The notes under the pieces were generated by a model. That model saw only the letters and a list, made by a program, of their open reading frames with translations. It did not search any database and was not told the DNA's origin. A stretch of DNA of 64,000 bases, taken from the NCBI GenBank assembly GCA_937957685.1, contig CALGAO010000008.1, forward strand, positions 42,265-106,264. The letters are read 5' to 3'. A program made the translations under genes and the position numbers. Origin of the DNA: an uncultured Paenibacillaceae bacterium (GTDB lineage Bacteria; Bacillota; Bacilli; Paenibacillales; DA-C8). Below are positions 23,865-33,065 of the stretch, piece by piece (the first letter of the stretch is position 1; every line of letters starts with the position of its first letter).

Positions 23865-24997
23865 GCTCTTCCCTCCTTGATCGACGGTTTGACCACGCTC
23901 GGTATCCGGATCGTGATGGTCGTGCCTTTGTTGCTCGAGCGTATCGACATCGTTCCGTTGACGAACTCCACCCGTTCCTTCATGCCGCGCAAGCCGTTGC
24001 CCTTGCTGCCCGTGGAGCCCGGCATGCCGGAGCCGTTGTCCCTGATCCTCACCGTCAGGCCGGTGTTCGTCTCCTCGATCGAGATGGTGCATTGCGTGGC
24101 TCCGCTGTGCTTGACGACATTCGTCACCGCTTCCTTCAGACACATGCAGACGACGTTCTCCGCCAGCTGGGAGGCGGCCTTGAGCTTCGGCTCTCCCTCG
24201 AGCCTGAGCTCGATATCCGCCGCCTGCAGCAGCTTCCTGATGATGCCGATCTCATCCTCCAGCTTCATGCCACGCATCTCCGTCACCAGCTCGCGCACCT
24301 CCTGCAGGGCCACGCGCGCCGTCTGGTGGATATCGTTCAGCTCGGCCAGCGCCTTGTCGGGATTGGTGCGCAGCAATCTGCTTGCCAGATCGCTCTTCAG
24401 CCCGATCAGCGACAGCTGCTGGCCCAGCGTATCATGCAGGTCGCGGGCGATGCGCTGCCGCTCATCCAGCTTGACGAGCTCGGCGATCCGCTTGTTCGCG
24501 TCCTCCAGCTGGCCCTGCAGCTTGACCTCCTTGTGCCTGTTGTACGTGTTGACCGGCAGCAGCGTGACGGCGATCAGGCAGATGAACACAAAGGGCAGCT
24601 GGGTGATCAGGATCGCGTCACCCGTCAGAAACTCATAGTTCACCGTCGCATAAGCGGTGATGAGCAGAATCGTATACAGCGAGATGAAGGCAGCCTTGCG
24701 CAGGATCCGGCCGATGAAGTAGGCGGGGAACAGGAAGAAATAAATGTAGCTGAACACATACGCCATCACCGCCGAGATCGCGATCTGCAGCGCGGTCCAC
24801 ACATAAACCAGCGGCCCGCGGGATATATAGGACAGCACATAGCTGACGAAGAATCCGACGGTCAGCCCGATGCCGATGGCGATCTGGTAGGTGGAAGGCG
24901 AACGAAAGATAAAGTAGAAGGGCAGGATATAGAAGACGACCCACACATAGGGGCTGATCCCGGTATTCCTGAGAAACAGCTGTTTCCAGTTATTCAT
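23861..24997 (-). CDS. desK: DesK-like membrane thermosensor histidine kinase
   Basis: 378 residues. The N-terminal ~145 residues hold about five membrane helices with the first near YVWVVFYILPFYFIF, followed by a coiled linker, then a HisKA_3 dimerisation domain with H188 in RQRIARDLHDTLGQQL and a HATPase domain (EAVTNVVKHS, DNGSGMPG, GNGLRGMKERV). His188 is the same position as in Bacillus subtilis DesK, which senses membrane thickening at low temperature. It overlaps desR and follows the desaturase gene, so the triad is intact. An extended -10 box lies at 25142-25147. Confidence 0.92.
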   Translation of the reverse strand: MNNWKQLFLRNTGISPYVWVVFYILPFYFIFRSPSTYQIAIGIGLTVGFFVSYVLSYISRGPLVYVWTALQIAISAVMAYVFSYIYFFLFPAYFIGRILRKAAFISLYTILLITAYATVNYEFLTGDAILITQLPFVFICLIAVTLLPVNTYNRHKEVKLQGQLEDANKRIAELVKLDERQRIARDLHDTLGQQLSLIGLKSDLASRLLRTNPDKALAELNDIHQTARVALQEVRELVTEMRGMKLEDEIGIIRKLLQAADIELRLEGEPKLKAASQLAENVVCMCLKEAVTNVVKHSGATQCTISIEETNTGLTVRIRDNGSGMPGSTGSKGNGLRGMKERVEFVNGTMSIRSSNKGTTITIRIPSVVKPSIKEGRA

Positions 24998-25138
24998 GCA
25001 GAGCCGTCCTCCCTGTCACAGGTTCATCGGGTCGACTTTTCGGCCGATGCTCATCATGGCTGTGTTCCGATCCGTTGTCGCTGAGCTTCGGATGCCCGGT
25101 CCCTCGCCTGGCACAACGATAAGGAACATTGCCTTGAG

Positions 25139-25150
25139 CATATTGTACCA
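25139..25150 (-). promoter_or_regulatory. Extended -10 promoter candidate for desK-desR
   Basis: Minus strand TGGTACAAT (TG-N-TACAAT; -10 at 25142-25147). No good -35 box is present. It would separate expression of the kinase pair from the desaturase. Confidence 0.4.
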
Positions 25151-25256
25151 CAACACATACTTGTCTTATATACCAACAACAGGTCGGGAAGAGACGTGAT
25201 CTCCCGGCAGCGTGGCGTGAATACACCCCGATCCCCCGACCGCTGATCATGCCAAC

Positions 25257-25279
25257 AAGGCGGGTATGCAACCCGCCTC
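25257..25279 (-). terminator. Terminator-like hairpin after des
   Basis: Stem AGGCGGGT / ACCCGCCT with a 5-base loop (minus strand), followed by TTGTT. It lies about 85 bp after the desaturase stop. The T tail is short, so efficiency is uncertain. Confidence 0.5.
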
Positions 25280-25364
25280 GCCTTGACCGTTTATTAATGG
25301 GTCTCGCGCGGCCCTTGGTTTCTTGCTCCCGCCATTGGCAGCAGCGAAGTGAGACCCTGCCTGT

Positions 25365-26456
25365 TTATTTGCTGCCTTGCAGACCGGCTGCGGGGCTGAC
25401 CGCAAGCTTCCCTTGCGAGGACGTTGCCGCCTGCTTCATGTCCGCCAGCCTGCGCTTGTACTGCTTGTATTCCCGGAAGCTGATGAACTGCTTCGTGTCC
25501 TCATCCCAGAGGCGGAAACGGATCGCCTTCAGGCTCGAGCGGATCGTGATCGTCGTGGCCTTCTGCAGCGGAGGCGTCGCCTCGTGCGCCTTCTCCAGGT
25601 TATAGTTCGGCACCCGCGGGCTCAGATGGTGCACGTGGTGGAAGCCGATGTTGCCGGTGATCCATTGCAGCACCTTCGGCAATTTGTAGTAGGAGCTTCC
25701 TTCCACCGCTGCCTGCACGTAGCTCCATTCCTCGTCATGCTCGAAGTAGGTTTCCTCGAACTGGTGTTGCACGTAGAACAGCCAGATGCCGAGCATGCCG
25801 GACAGGAAGAAGATCGGGAGCTGGATCATCAGGAAGTTCTGCCAGCCGATGGCCAACGCCAGCGCGGTGTGGAGCAGGACGATCAGCGCATTGGTCAGAT
25901 AGGTGTTCAGCCGTTCCTTCCGCTTGATCGGTCCACGGCGGTTGAAGCGATATTTGACCATGAAGATGGCGATCGGACCAAGCCCGAAGGTGACGAACGG
26001 ATTGCGGTAGAAGCGATAGGCGAATTTCTTCCACCATGGTGCTTCCATGTACTCCTCGACGGTCAGCACCCACATATCACCGGTGCCACGCTTGTCGAGA
26101 TTGCCGCTGGTCGCGTGGTGCACCGTATGATCATGCTTCCATTGACGATAAGGCACCATGGTCAGCACGCCGGTGATGGTGCCGAGTATGTCATTGGCCC
26201 TGCGGCTTTTGAAGAATGACGAATGGCAGCAGTCATGGAACAGGATGAACGTCCGGATGACGAAGCCTGCTGTTACGACGATCAGCGGTATGGTCAATAG
26301 CCAGGACACCGACAGACTCAGATAGGTCAGATACCACAGCACCGCGAGCGGCACCAGCGTGTTGATGATCTGGATGATGCTGGCCTTCGTATCAATAACC
26401 TCGAACGGGGCGACTTCCTTCTTTAATTCAGCGATAATCTTCTTTTGATCTTTCAT
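25365..26456 (-). CDS. des: Membrane acyl-lipid fatty acid desaturase, Des type
   Basis: 363 residues from the ATG at 26456, behind GGGAGGA. The three histidine boxes of the diiron centre are intact: HDCCHSSFF, HDHTVHH and HHVHHLSPRVPNY. Several membrane helices are present. In Bacillus subtilis Des inserts a delta-5 double bond into phospholipid acyl chains after cold shock. It is placed upstream of desK-desR on the same strand; its promoter has a good -10 but no -35, with two dyads upstream, as expected for DesR activation. The C-terminus carries a short extra tail (KQAATSSQGKLAVSP). Confidence 0.94.
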   Translation of the reverse strand: MKDQKKIIAELKKEVAPFEVIDTKASIIQIINTLVPLAVLWYLTYLSLSVSWLLTIPLIVVTAGFVIRTFILFHDCCHSSFFKSRRANDILGTITGVLTMVPYRQWKHDHTVHHATSGNLDKRGTGDMWVLTVEEYMEAPWWKKFAYRFYRNPFVTFGLGPIAIFMVKYRFNRRGPIKRKERLNTYLTNALIVLLHTALALAIGWQNFLMIQLPIFFLSGMLGIWLFYVQHQFEETYFEHDEEWSYVQAAVEGSSYYKLPKVLQWITGNIGFHHVHHLSPRVPNYNLEKAHEATPPLQKATTITIRSSLKAIRFRLWDEDTKQFISFREYKQYKRRLADMKQAATSSQGKLAVSPAAGLQGSK

Positions 26457-26500
26457 AGAGAATCCTCCCAATTGCTTCTGCGGATTTCATGTGTAGCTCT

Positions 26501-26568
26501 ATTATAGGAAATCTTCACCGTTCGCATGAGTCACAATCGTCAGTGACCATATATGATAAATGTCATAT
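26501..26568 (-). promoter_or_regulatory. des promoter with two candidate DesR dyads
   Basis: TATAAT at 26501-26506 (minus strand) without a recognisable -35. Upstream are GTCAC-N8-GTGAC (26530-26547) and ATATGA-TAAATG-TCATAT (26551-26568). Their position just before the -35 region fits an activator, and DesR is the obvious candidate given the linked genes. Confidence 0.5.
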
Positions 26569-26576
26569 AGGCAAAA

Positions 26577-26609
26577 GGCGCCCTTCCGGCCATGGGCCGG
26601 ACGAGCGCC
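26577..26609 (-). terminator. Terminator after the CapA-like gene
   Basis: Long GC stem (GGCGC.., GTCCGGCC / GGCCGGA.., GCGCC) with loop CAT, followed by TTTTG on the minus strand; 15 bp after the stop codon at 26625. Confidence 0.75.
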
Positions 26610-26624
26610 ACTCTTGTGCGTTTA

Positions 26625-28112
26625 TCACGGGTTTGAAGAACTGATGCCGGAATGCCAGTATTGGATCTCCAGCTGACCGATCGCGTTATTTAACGGATCC
26701 AGCTTCTGTTCGATGGTCGCCCGGTGCGAAGTCAGATCGCGATCGAAGCGAAGCGTTCCGCCCTCCATCTCTCCGAGATGGATGACGACCTTGTCCAGCG
26801 TGTCAGACAGATGAACGTCCACCACATAGTTCAGCAGACCATCCTTCGCATCCGCGGACACCGAACGGCCCAGGGAGTAGAACACCGGCACGCCGTTGAT
26901 CACCTCTGCCTGCTGCGTGCGGATCGAGCGGTTGCCGATGATGAAGTCGCCACCCGCTTCCGCGATGAGGCGGGCGAGCCTCCGCTGCCTGTTGATCGGC
27001 TCTTCGGTGCCGCGCTTGTTGCCGACGTGCGGCAGGACGAACAGGTAATCCACCTGCTCCCTGGCGCTGGAGACGGCGTTCCGAATCTCCTGCTCGTCAT
27101 AGGCGCGCGGGAGTCCGATCCGCTGGTTGGTCGCGATCTGGTCGGCCTCATGGATCAGCCCCGACAAGGACAGGATGCCGATCTTGCGCCCCTCGATCTC
27201 CATCACATAAGGCTTGTAGACGTCCAGCTGTCGACCGAGGCCGATGACGTTGAAGCCGTCGCGGGTCAGACGCTGCCATTCCGCAACGGTGGTCTTCGTC
27301 CAGATATCCGCATTGCCGAGATTGAGCAGATACCGGCCTTGCCCCGCCTGGTCCAGCCAGGCCGGACGATCGGTGGAGAGCTGCTCCACCGGGATGATGT
27401 GCAAGATCCGCTCATCGCCGTTGTCCGGCAGCTCGGGCAAGCCATCCGCATCGTAGGCGATGTTTCCCCAGAAGCGCAGGATCACTTCGCCGCCGGCTGC
27501 TTCGCCCTGCTGCGTCCCGTCTCCCGCCGGCATCATCGGGTCAGCCGCCAGACCGGAAGCCTCAGATTCGCCGCCAGCATCCGTTCCGATCTCCCCGTCG
27601 CCGCTGTCATCGTCCGCGTCACCCGCTTCGTTGCTTGCGCTATCGCCTGCGCTGGCGCCGCTGCTTCCGCCTGGGCTTCCTGCGCCGCCGGCTGCCTCGT
27701 CTGCCGGTTGCGCCGATCCCGGCTGGACGGAATCACCGCCGCCGGCTGCCGCATCGTCGCCATCGCTTGCCGCGTTCCCGGAAGCTGCCTGCCGGGATTC
27801 CTGAAACAGCAGGCCCTCCAGCCTGTCGCCCATCCCCATCCCGAAGGCGATGAGGAGGAGGATCAGACCGGCGACAGCCGTGCCCAGCCAGATGCCCCGT
27901 CGCGATCGTCGATACCTCAACACATCGCTTGCCGACATCTGATAGAATGCCAGCAGCTTGTCCAGCTCACCGACCGTCAGCCGTTCATCCCCTATCTCCG
28001 CATCGCGCAGCCTTGCGACCGGTATGCCCGTCGCTCTTGCGATGACGGACAGGGACAGCTTCTGATCCTCCCTGATTTTCTTCATATTATTCATCAACGT
28101 AATATAATCCAT
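26625..28112 (-). CDS. XRE-type HTH - membrane helix - CapA-like fusion protein
   Basis: 495 residues in three parts. Residues 1-65 resemble an XRE/Cro helix-turn-helix (MKKIREDQKLSLSVIARATG). A single membrane helix lies at about 73-93 (GIWLGTAVAGLILLLIAFGM). A long Gly/Ala/Ser/Asp-rich linker follows (about 105-215), then a domain resembling the CapA poly-gamma-glutamate capsule proteins (metallophosphatase-like, PGA_cap), with NADIWTKTTVAEW, DGFNVIGLGRQ, IGILSLSG, FVLPHVGN and PVFYSLG. The metal His usually present after DxxIG appears replaced (GDFIIGNRS), so catalysis is doubtful. The topology is like RodZ: HTH in the cytoplasm and a wall-side domain. A role in envelope signalling is inference. 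Confidence 0.75.
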   Translation of the reverse strand: MDYITLMNNMKKIREDQKLSLSVIARATGIPVARLRDAEIGDERLTVGELDKLLAFYQMSASDVLRYRRSRRGIWLGTAVAGLILLLIAFGMGMGDRLEGLLFQESRQAASGNAASDGDDAAAGGGDSVQPGSAQPADEAAGGAGSPGGSSGASAGDSASNEAGDADDDSGDGEIGTDAGGESEASGLAADPMMPAGDGTQQGEAAGGEVILRFWGNIAYDADGLPELPDNGDERILHIIPVEQLSTDRPAWLDQAGQGRYLLNLGNADIWTKTTVAEWQRLTRDGFNVIGLGRQLDVYKPYVMEIEGRKIGILSLSGLIHEADQIATNQRIGLPRAYDEQEIRNAVSSAREQVDYLFVLPHVGNKRGTEEPINRQRRLARLIAEAGGDFIIGNRSIRTQQAEVINGVPVFYSLGRSVSADAKDGLLNYVVDVHLSDTLDKVVIHLGEMEGGTLRFDRDLTSHRATIEQKLDPLNNAIGQLEIQYWHSGISSSNP

Positions 28113-28358
28113 TCATACACCTCAACCGCTCATCAGATCCTGATCATCATATCATATATATCGGAAATCCTCTGCTGGAATTAAGAGAGGCAGTCCGGAA
28201 AGGTCGGTGAATCGCTTGACCAACCGGCTGCCTCCATCGCATGCAGGGATCAGGGATCGTGCGAACAGGAATCAATAAGGGGCAAGATCCATACGTCAGT
28301 CTGCCTGACGTCCCGGACTGCCCCTGCTCTGACAGGCGATCAGGCGACGGGAGATCCG

Positions 28359-30239
28359 TCACACCATGATCTTGCAGATGTTGTTGGTGAATTCGATCGG
28401 ATCCTCGATCGGCAAACCTTCGATCAGCAAGGCCTGGTTGTACAGCAGGTTCGTGTACAGCCGCAGCTTCTCCTGATCCTGCTCGTACGCCGCCTTGAGC
28501 GATTGGAACACCTCGTGACCGGTGTTCACCTCCAGCACCTTCTCGGCCTTCACACCCTGGCTGACTGGCATCGTTCGCAGCACCTTCTCCATCTCGATCG
28601 ACACTTCGCCTTCCGCCGACAGGCATACCGGATGCGACTTCAGCCTGGTCGAAGCCTTGACCGCCTTGACCTTGTCGCCGAGGACGTCCTTCATGAACCC
28701 GAACAGCTCCTTGTTGTCCTCATTCGCCTGTTTGGCCTGGTCGTTGTCCGAACCGGTCTCGATGCCGAGATCGCCGCCGGATACGCTGCGGAACTCTTTG
28801 TCCTTGTACTGCATCAGGACCTTGATCGCGAACTCGTCGACATCCTCCGTGAAGTACAGGATCTCGTAGCCCTTGTCCCGGACGAGCTCCGCCTGCGGCA
28901 GCTTGTCGATGCGCTCGATCGATTCGCCGGTCGCGTAGTAGATGTACTTCTGATCCTCCGGCATCCTCGAGACGTATTCCTCGAGCGTCACCAGCTTCTT
29001 CTCCCGGGAGGAGTAGAATACCAGAAGGTCCTGCAGCGTCTCCTTGTTCGCGCCCCAATCGCTGTAAACGCCGAACTTGATCTGTCTGCCGAAGGACTTC
29101 CAGAACTTCTCGTAGTTCTCCCGCTCATCCTTGAGCATGCTCAGCAGCGTGCTGCGAATCTTGCCGCGGATATTCTTCGCGATGAGGTTCAGCTGCCGGT
29201 CATGCTGCAGCATCTCGCGCGAGATGTTGAGCGACAGGTCCTCCGAATCGACCATCCCCTTCACGAAGCTGAAATAGTCAGGCAGCAGTTCAGGGCATTT
29301 GTTCATGATCAGCACGCCGCTCGAATAGAGCTCCAGCCCCTTCTCATACTCCTTGGTGTAGTAATCGAACGGGATATTCTCCGGGATGAACAGGATGGCA
29401 TTGTAGGATACCGCGCCGTCCGCGCTGACATGGATGTGCTTGAGCGGCTTGTCGTAGCCGTATCTTTTCTCCTGGTAGAAATTCACGTAATCCTCATCGG
29501 TCAGCTCGCTCTTGTTCCTGCGCCAGATCGGCACCATGCTGTTGATCGTCTGTTCCTCGATCCGCTCCTCGTACTCCTTGTCGTTGCCCTCCTTGGGCTT
29601 CACGACCGTCACGTTCATCTTGATCGGGTAGCGGATGAAGTCGGAGTATTTCTTGATGATCTGCTTCAGCCGGTATTCCTCGAGGAATTCGTCGTAGCGC
29701 TCTTCCTCCGTATTGGGCTTGATCTTCAGGATGACGTCGGTGCCGACGGTGTCCTTCTCCGCAGGGGTGATCGTGTAGCCGTCAGCGCCCTTCGACTCCC
29801 ACTTGTACGCTTCGTCGCTGCCGAGCGCCCGGCTGATGACCGTCACCACATCGGCCACCATAAAAGCCGAATAGAAGCCGACGCCGAATTGTCCGATGAT
29901 GCTGTGTCCGTCCTTGCTCTCGTGCTCCTGCTTGAACGCGAGCGATCCGCTCTTCGCGATGACGCCCAGGTTCGTGTCCAGCTCTTCCTTCGTCATGCCG
30001 ATGCCGGTATCGGAGATCGTCAGCGTCCGCTTCTCCTTGTCGGCAGTGATCCTGATGTAATAGTCATCCTTGTTGAACTCGATCTTGTCATCGGTCAGCG
30101 CCTTATAATAGATCTTGTCGATCGCGTCGCTGGCGTTGGAGATCAGCTCGCGCAGGAAGATCTCTTTCTGCGTGTAGATGGAGTTGATCATCATCTCCAG
30201 CAATCGCTTCGACTCTGCCTTGAACTGTTTCTTCGTCAT
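28359..30239 (-). CDS. htpG: Molecular chaperone HtpG (Hsp90)
   Basis: 626 residues, the same length as Bacillus HtpG. The start is the ATG at 30239, eight bases after AAAGGAG. The N-terminal ATPase domain has LRELISNASDAIDK, DTGIGMTKEEL and GQFGVGFYSAFMVAD; middle and C-terminal dimerisation domains are complete. It folds and reactivates client proteins in an ATP-driven clamp cycle. The promoter region contains a near-consensus CIRCE element, so HrcA repression is likely, unlike Bacillus subtilis where htpG is not in the HrcA regulon. It is monocistronic. Confidence 0.97.
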   Translation of the reverse strand: MTKKQFKAESKRLLEMMINSIYTQKEIFLRELISNASDAIDKIYYKALTDDKIEFNKDDYYIRITADKEKRTLTISDTGIGMTKEELDTNLGVIAKSGSLAFKQEHESKDGHSIIGQFGVGFYSAFMVADVVTVISRALGSDEAYKWESKGADGYTITPAEKDTVGTDVILKIKPNTEEERYDEFLEEYRLKQIIKKYSDFIRYPIKMNVTVVKPKEGNDKEYEERIEEQTINSMVPIWRRNKSELTDEDYVNFYQEKRYGYDKPLKHIHVSADGAVSYNAILFIPENIPFDYYTKEYEKGLELYSSGVLIMNKCPELLPDYFSFVKGMVDSEDLSLNISREMLQHDRQLNLIAKNIRGKIRSTLLSMLKDERENYEKFWKSFGRQIKFGVYSDWGANKETLQDLLVFYSSREKKLVTLEEYVSRMPEDQKYIYYATGESIERIDKLPQAELVRDKGYEILYFTEDVDEFAIKVLMQYKDKEFRSVSGGDLGIETGSDNDQAKQANEDNKELFGFMKDVLGDKVKAVKASTRLKSHPVCLSAEGEVSIEMEKVLRTMPVSQGVKAEKVLEVNTGHEVFQSLKAAYEQDQEKLRLYTNLLYNQALLIEGLPIEDPIEFTNNICKIMV

Positions 30240-30277
30240 GTCGGATCTCCTTTCCCTGCGTAATCCTCCCAGTCCTG

Positions 30278-30304
30278 TTAGCACTCTATGCCTGTGACTG
30301 CTAA
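30278..30304. promoter_or_regulatory. CIRCE-like element upstream of htpG
   Basis: TTAGCACTC - 9 bp - GACTGCTAA. The CIRCE consensus is TTAGCACTC-N9-GAGTGCTAA; only one base in the second arm differs. It lies between the -10 box and the ribosome binding site, where HrcA sites normally are. Confidence 0.82.
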
Positions 30305-30313
30305 TCTCTAACT

Positions 30314-30342
30314 AGTTTACCTAGGCGATTTTTCCATGTCAA
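30314..30342 (-). promoter_or_regulatory. Sigma-A promoter of htpG
   Basis: Minus strand TTGACA (30337-30342), 17-bp spacer, TAAACT (30314-30319). The CIRCE-like element begins ten bases downstream of the -10 box. Confidence 0.8.
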
Positions 30343-30442
30343 TACTGCCAAACGGGCGTCCAGCACGGGTTAATCCATGCCAGCAGGGCTCGAATCATAC
30401 GATCGACGCTCCGATGCGGATGCACGGACGCGGGCACAGCAA

Positions 30443-30471
30443 AGCACCCCTGCCGATCCGGCAAGGGTGCT
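30443..30471 (-). terminator. Terminator after the substrate-binding lipoprotein gene
   Basis: Minus strand stem AGCACCC..TGCCG / CGGCA..GGGTGCT with loop GAT, followed by TTGCT; 12 bp after the stop at 30483. Confidence 0.7.
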
Positions 30472-30482
30472 GTCGCCACAGC

Positions 30483-32039
30483 TTATTGAATTCCCGCTTC
30501 CTTCAGATAGTTCAGCCATTGCTCGGTGTACGACTTCTGGATCGTCTCAAGCCCGGCTTCCTTCGCCTTCTCCATGAACGTCCTCAGGCCCGCCTCGACG
30601 TCGTCGACGAGGCCGACTTCAAGCGGATGCAGGTACTGCTGCCGCACCTGCTCGAGCGCAGCCCTCTCCGCCTGGTACGGCGTCCAGTCCTCGGCGAATC
30701 CGGTGAAGATGTCCGGCTTCGCGATCTTGTCGAGCTCGTGGAAGATCTCGTTCACCGCCTCGAAGCTCTCGTCGAACAGCATGTACTCCGGATTGCGCCA
30801 TGCCCAGCCGTTCATGCCTTCCCGCTTGAACGAGTCGGACAGCCCTTCATAGTAGCCATCCTCGGTAACCTGGAAGTGGGTGCCCTCGATGCCGTACTGG
30901 GTCAGCCAGTTATAGCGCTTGTCGGTCACCATCAGTTCATAGAAGGCGAGCGCCCGCTCGGGATTCTGGCTGCTGATCGGAATCGCGAAGCCGTTGTGGA
31001 TCGGATGCACCGGCGTCGCGTATCCCTTCTTCAGCGGATACGGATAGTAGCCGAGCTCCCAGTCGGGATGCGTGCTCTTCATGTCCTGGTTGGTCGAATT
31101 CCAGCGGTTCGGGTTGTCGCCCATCATGAGGGCGCTCTTGCCCGTCACCAGCATCGTATGCGCCGTGTCCTGCGTCGTCAGCACGTTCCGGCTGATATAG
31201 CCATTATCCATCCACCGCTTCATCACCAGCAGATCCTCGAGATGCCGCTCGGAGCCCCAGAACTGCTGGACATTGGACGGATCGTCGTACGGGATGTAGA
31301 GGCCGTACGGGAAGCCGTAGCTGGCCACGCCCGCCGGCTCGTACTTGAAGTCGTAGTAGCCCGGCGTATGGAACAGACCGTTGGCCGCGAGCGGGATCAT
31401 ATCCGGTTCGTTCTGCTTGATGCCCGCCAGGTATTTCTCCACGTTCTCGAGTGAATCGGGGATCGGCAGGTTATATTTCTCCCTCAGGTCCTCCCGCCAG
31501 ACGTTGCCGAAGGTCACGTATTCCTTCCAGGTGGCGGGCACCGTCTGGATCTTGCCATCGATGCGGACGGCATCCCACATCTCCTGCGGCACGAACGCAT
31601 ACAGCTTCGGCGCCACCTTCGGCAGCAGATCATCCAGCGCCAGGAACGCGCCGTTCTTCGCATACGCCTGATACTGCGTCCATTCGGCGGTGAAGATCAG
31701 ATCCACCGGCTGACCGGAAGTGAGCAGCAGCCGATATTTCTGCTCCCAGTCCGTCCAGGTCGTGAAGTTGAACTTCACCGTGGCGTTCAGATCCTCGACC
31801 AGCATCTTGTTGATCTCCGCCTCGATCAGCGGCAGGTCAACGGGCGCATCGCCGAGCATATAGAATTGCAGCTCCACCCTCTGCGAGATGTCAAGCCCCG
31901 ACGCGCTGGTGCGGCCGCCGCTGCCGCCCCCTCCGCTGCCTCCGCCGCCTGGTTCGGACTTGCCGCCCCCCATGCAGCCGGTCAGCAGGATGAGCATCAC
32001 TGCCAGAAACGCTGCGACCAGTTTGATATTTCTCCTCAA
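30483..32039 (-). CDS. Extracellular carbohydrate-binding lipoprotein (LplA type)
   Basis: 518 residues from the TTG at 32039, which follows GGGAGGAAGG; the ATG ten codons upstream has no binding site. The signal peptide ends in lipobox LLTGC, so Cys22 is lipidated and the protein is anchored outside the membrane. A Gly/Ser linker follows, then the two-lobed solute-binding fold of the LplA/family-1 type (DVELQ-like start, SGQPVDLIFTAEW, TGKSALMMGDNP). It captures an oligosaccharide and hands it to the two permeases encoded just upstream. It is the last gene of the operon. Confidence 0.93.
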   Translation of the reverse strand: MRRNIKLVAAFLAVMLILLTGCMGGGKSEPGGGGSGGGGSGGRTSASGLDISQRVELQFYMLGDAPVDLPLIEAEINKMLVEDLNATVKFNFTTWTDWEQKYRLLLTSGQPVDLIFTAEWTQYQAYAKNGAFLALDDLLPKVAPKLYAFVPQEMWDAVRIDGKIQTVPATWKEYVTFGNVWREDLREKYNLPIPDSLENVEKYLAGIKQNEPDMIPLAANGLFHTPGYYDFKYEPAGVASYGFPYGLYIPYDDPSNVQQFWGSERHLEDLLVMKRWMDNGYISRNVLTTQDTAHTMLVTGKSALMMGDNPNRWNSTNQDMKSTHPDWELGYYPYPLKKGYATPVHPIHNGFAIPISSQNPERALAFYELMVTDKRYNWLTQYGIEGTHFQVTEDGYYEGLSDSFKREGMNGWAWRNPEYMLFDESFEAVNEIFHELDKIAKPDIFTGFAEDWTPYQAERAALEQVRQQYLHPLEVGLVDDVEAGLRTFMEKAKEAGLETIQKSYTEQWLNYLKEAGIQ

Positions 32040-32104
32040 TGTATCCTTCCTCCCTTTATGATTATCCATCTATGTTAGACGACGGAATGTGCATTCCCTC
32101 AGTT

Positions 32105-32995
32105 CTAACCCTTGACCGCACCGATCGTCAGCCCCTTGACGAAGTATCGCTGCACGAACGGGTACAGGAAGACGATGGGGCCCGTCACGACCACCGACAT
32201 CGCCATGCGCATCGCCTCCGTCGGCGGATTCCCGATGCTGACGCCCGATGAGATGGCCATATCGCGAATGAACTGCACGGTGTTGATGATGTTGTACAGA
32301 TAGAATTGCAGCTGATATTTGCGCGTATCGTTGATGAACAGCGATGACAGGAACCAGTCATTCCAGTATTGCAGGGCGAGGAACAGCCCGACGGTCGCGA
32401 TGCCCGGCATGGACAGCCGAAGCACGATGCTCCGGTAGATGCGGAAGTCGTTCGCCCCGTCGATCTTCGCCGATTCCACCAGCTCGTCCGGGATGGCGGA
32501 CTTGATGAAGCTGCGCATCAGGATGATCAGGAACGGCGTCATCAGTCCCGGATAGATGAGCACCGTGTAGGTGTCCATCAGCTTCATGTATTTGGTCAGC
32601 ATGATGTACCAGGGCACGAGCCCGCCGCCGAACAGCGTGGTAAAATAGATGTAGAACGCAAACTGGTTCCTGTACTTGAAATCCTTGCGCTGCAGGACGA
32701 AGCCGGCCATCGTGATGAAGAACATGCCCAGCGCCGTGCCCACCACCGTTGTGAAGATCGTGACCCCGTATGCCCTGAGGATCGCCGTCGGATATTTGAA
32801 CACATACATGTAGCCGTCGAGCGAGAATTTCTCCGGTATGAGCCCGAAGCCGTTGCGGACGATCGTCTCATTGTCGGTCAGGGAGCCGGAGATGATCAGC
32901 AGCACGGGAAACAGGCAGACCAGCGTGAAGATCGTCACCATGACGTAGGCGATGGTTTTGAACAGCAAGGAATACTCCGCATCCTTCACCTTCAT
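32105..32995 (-). CDS. Carbohydrate ABC transporter permease, LplC type
   Basis: 296 residues from the ATG at 32995, behind AAGGAGGGG. About six membrane helices are visible; the EAA loop reads ELVESAKIDGANDFRIYRSI and the family-typical end LQYWNDWFLSSLFI is followed by VQRYFVKGLTIGAVKG. It pairs with the LplB-type permease to form the channel. It starts 70 bp after the upstream permease stop and is followed, after a 65-bp gap, by the lipoprotein gene. Confidence 0.94.
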   Translation of the reverse strand: MKVKDAEYSLLFKTIAYVMVTIFTLVCLFPVLLIISGSLTDNETIVRNGFGLIPEKFSLDGYMYVFKYPTAILRAYGVTIFTTVVGTALGMFFITMAGFVLQRKDFKYRNQFAFYIYFTTLFGGGLVPWYIMLTKYMKLMDTYTVLIYPGLMTPFLIILMRSFIKSAIPDELVESAKIDGANDFRIYRSIVLRLSMPGIATVGLFLALQYWNDWFLSSLFINDTRKYQLQFYLYNIINTVQFIRDMAISSGVSIGNPPTEAMRMAMSVVVTGPIVFLYPFVQRYFVKGLTIGAVKG

Positions 32996-33065
32996 GCTCC
33001 ACCCCTCCTTCCATAAGGAATGCTTGGCTGGCGCCACACCCGTCAGGACGCCGATGGCGGCCGTC

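Noticed and set aside
23865..24143. Longer N-terminus for DesR
   Set aside because: The extension would read antisense-like His/Arg-rich residues inside desK; the ATG at 23864 has a strong binding site and matches the family start.
28503..30263. 586-codon plus-strand open frame opposite htpG
   Set aside because: Antisense shadow of a highly conserved chaperone gene; Leu/Asp/Arg-biased composition and no family features.
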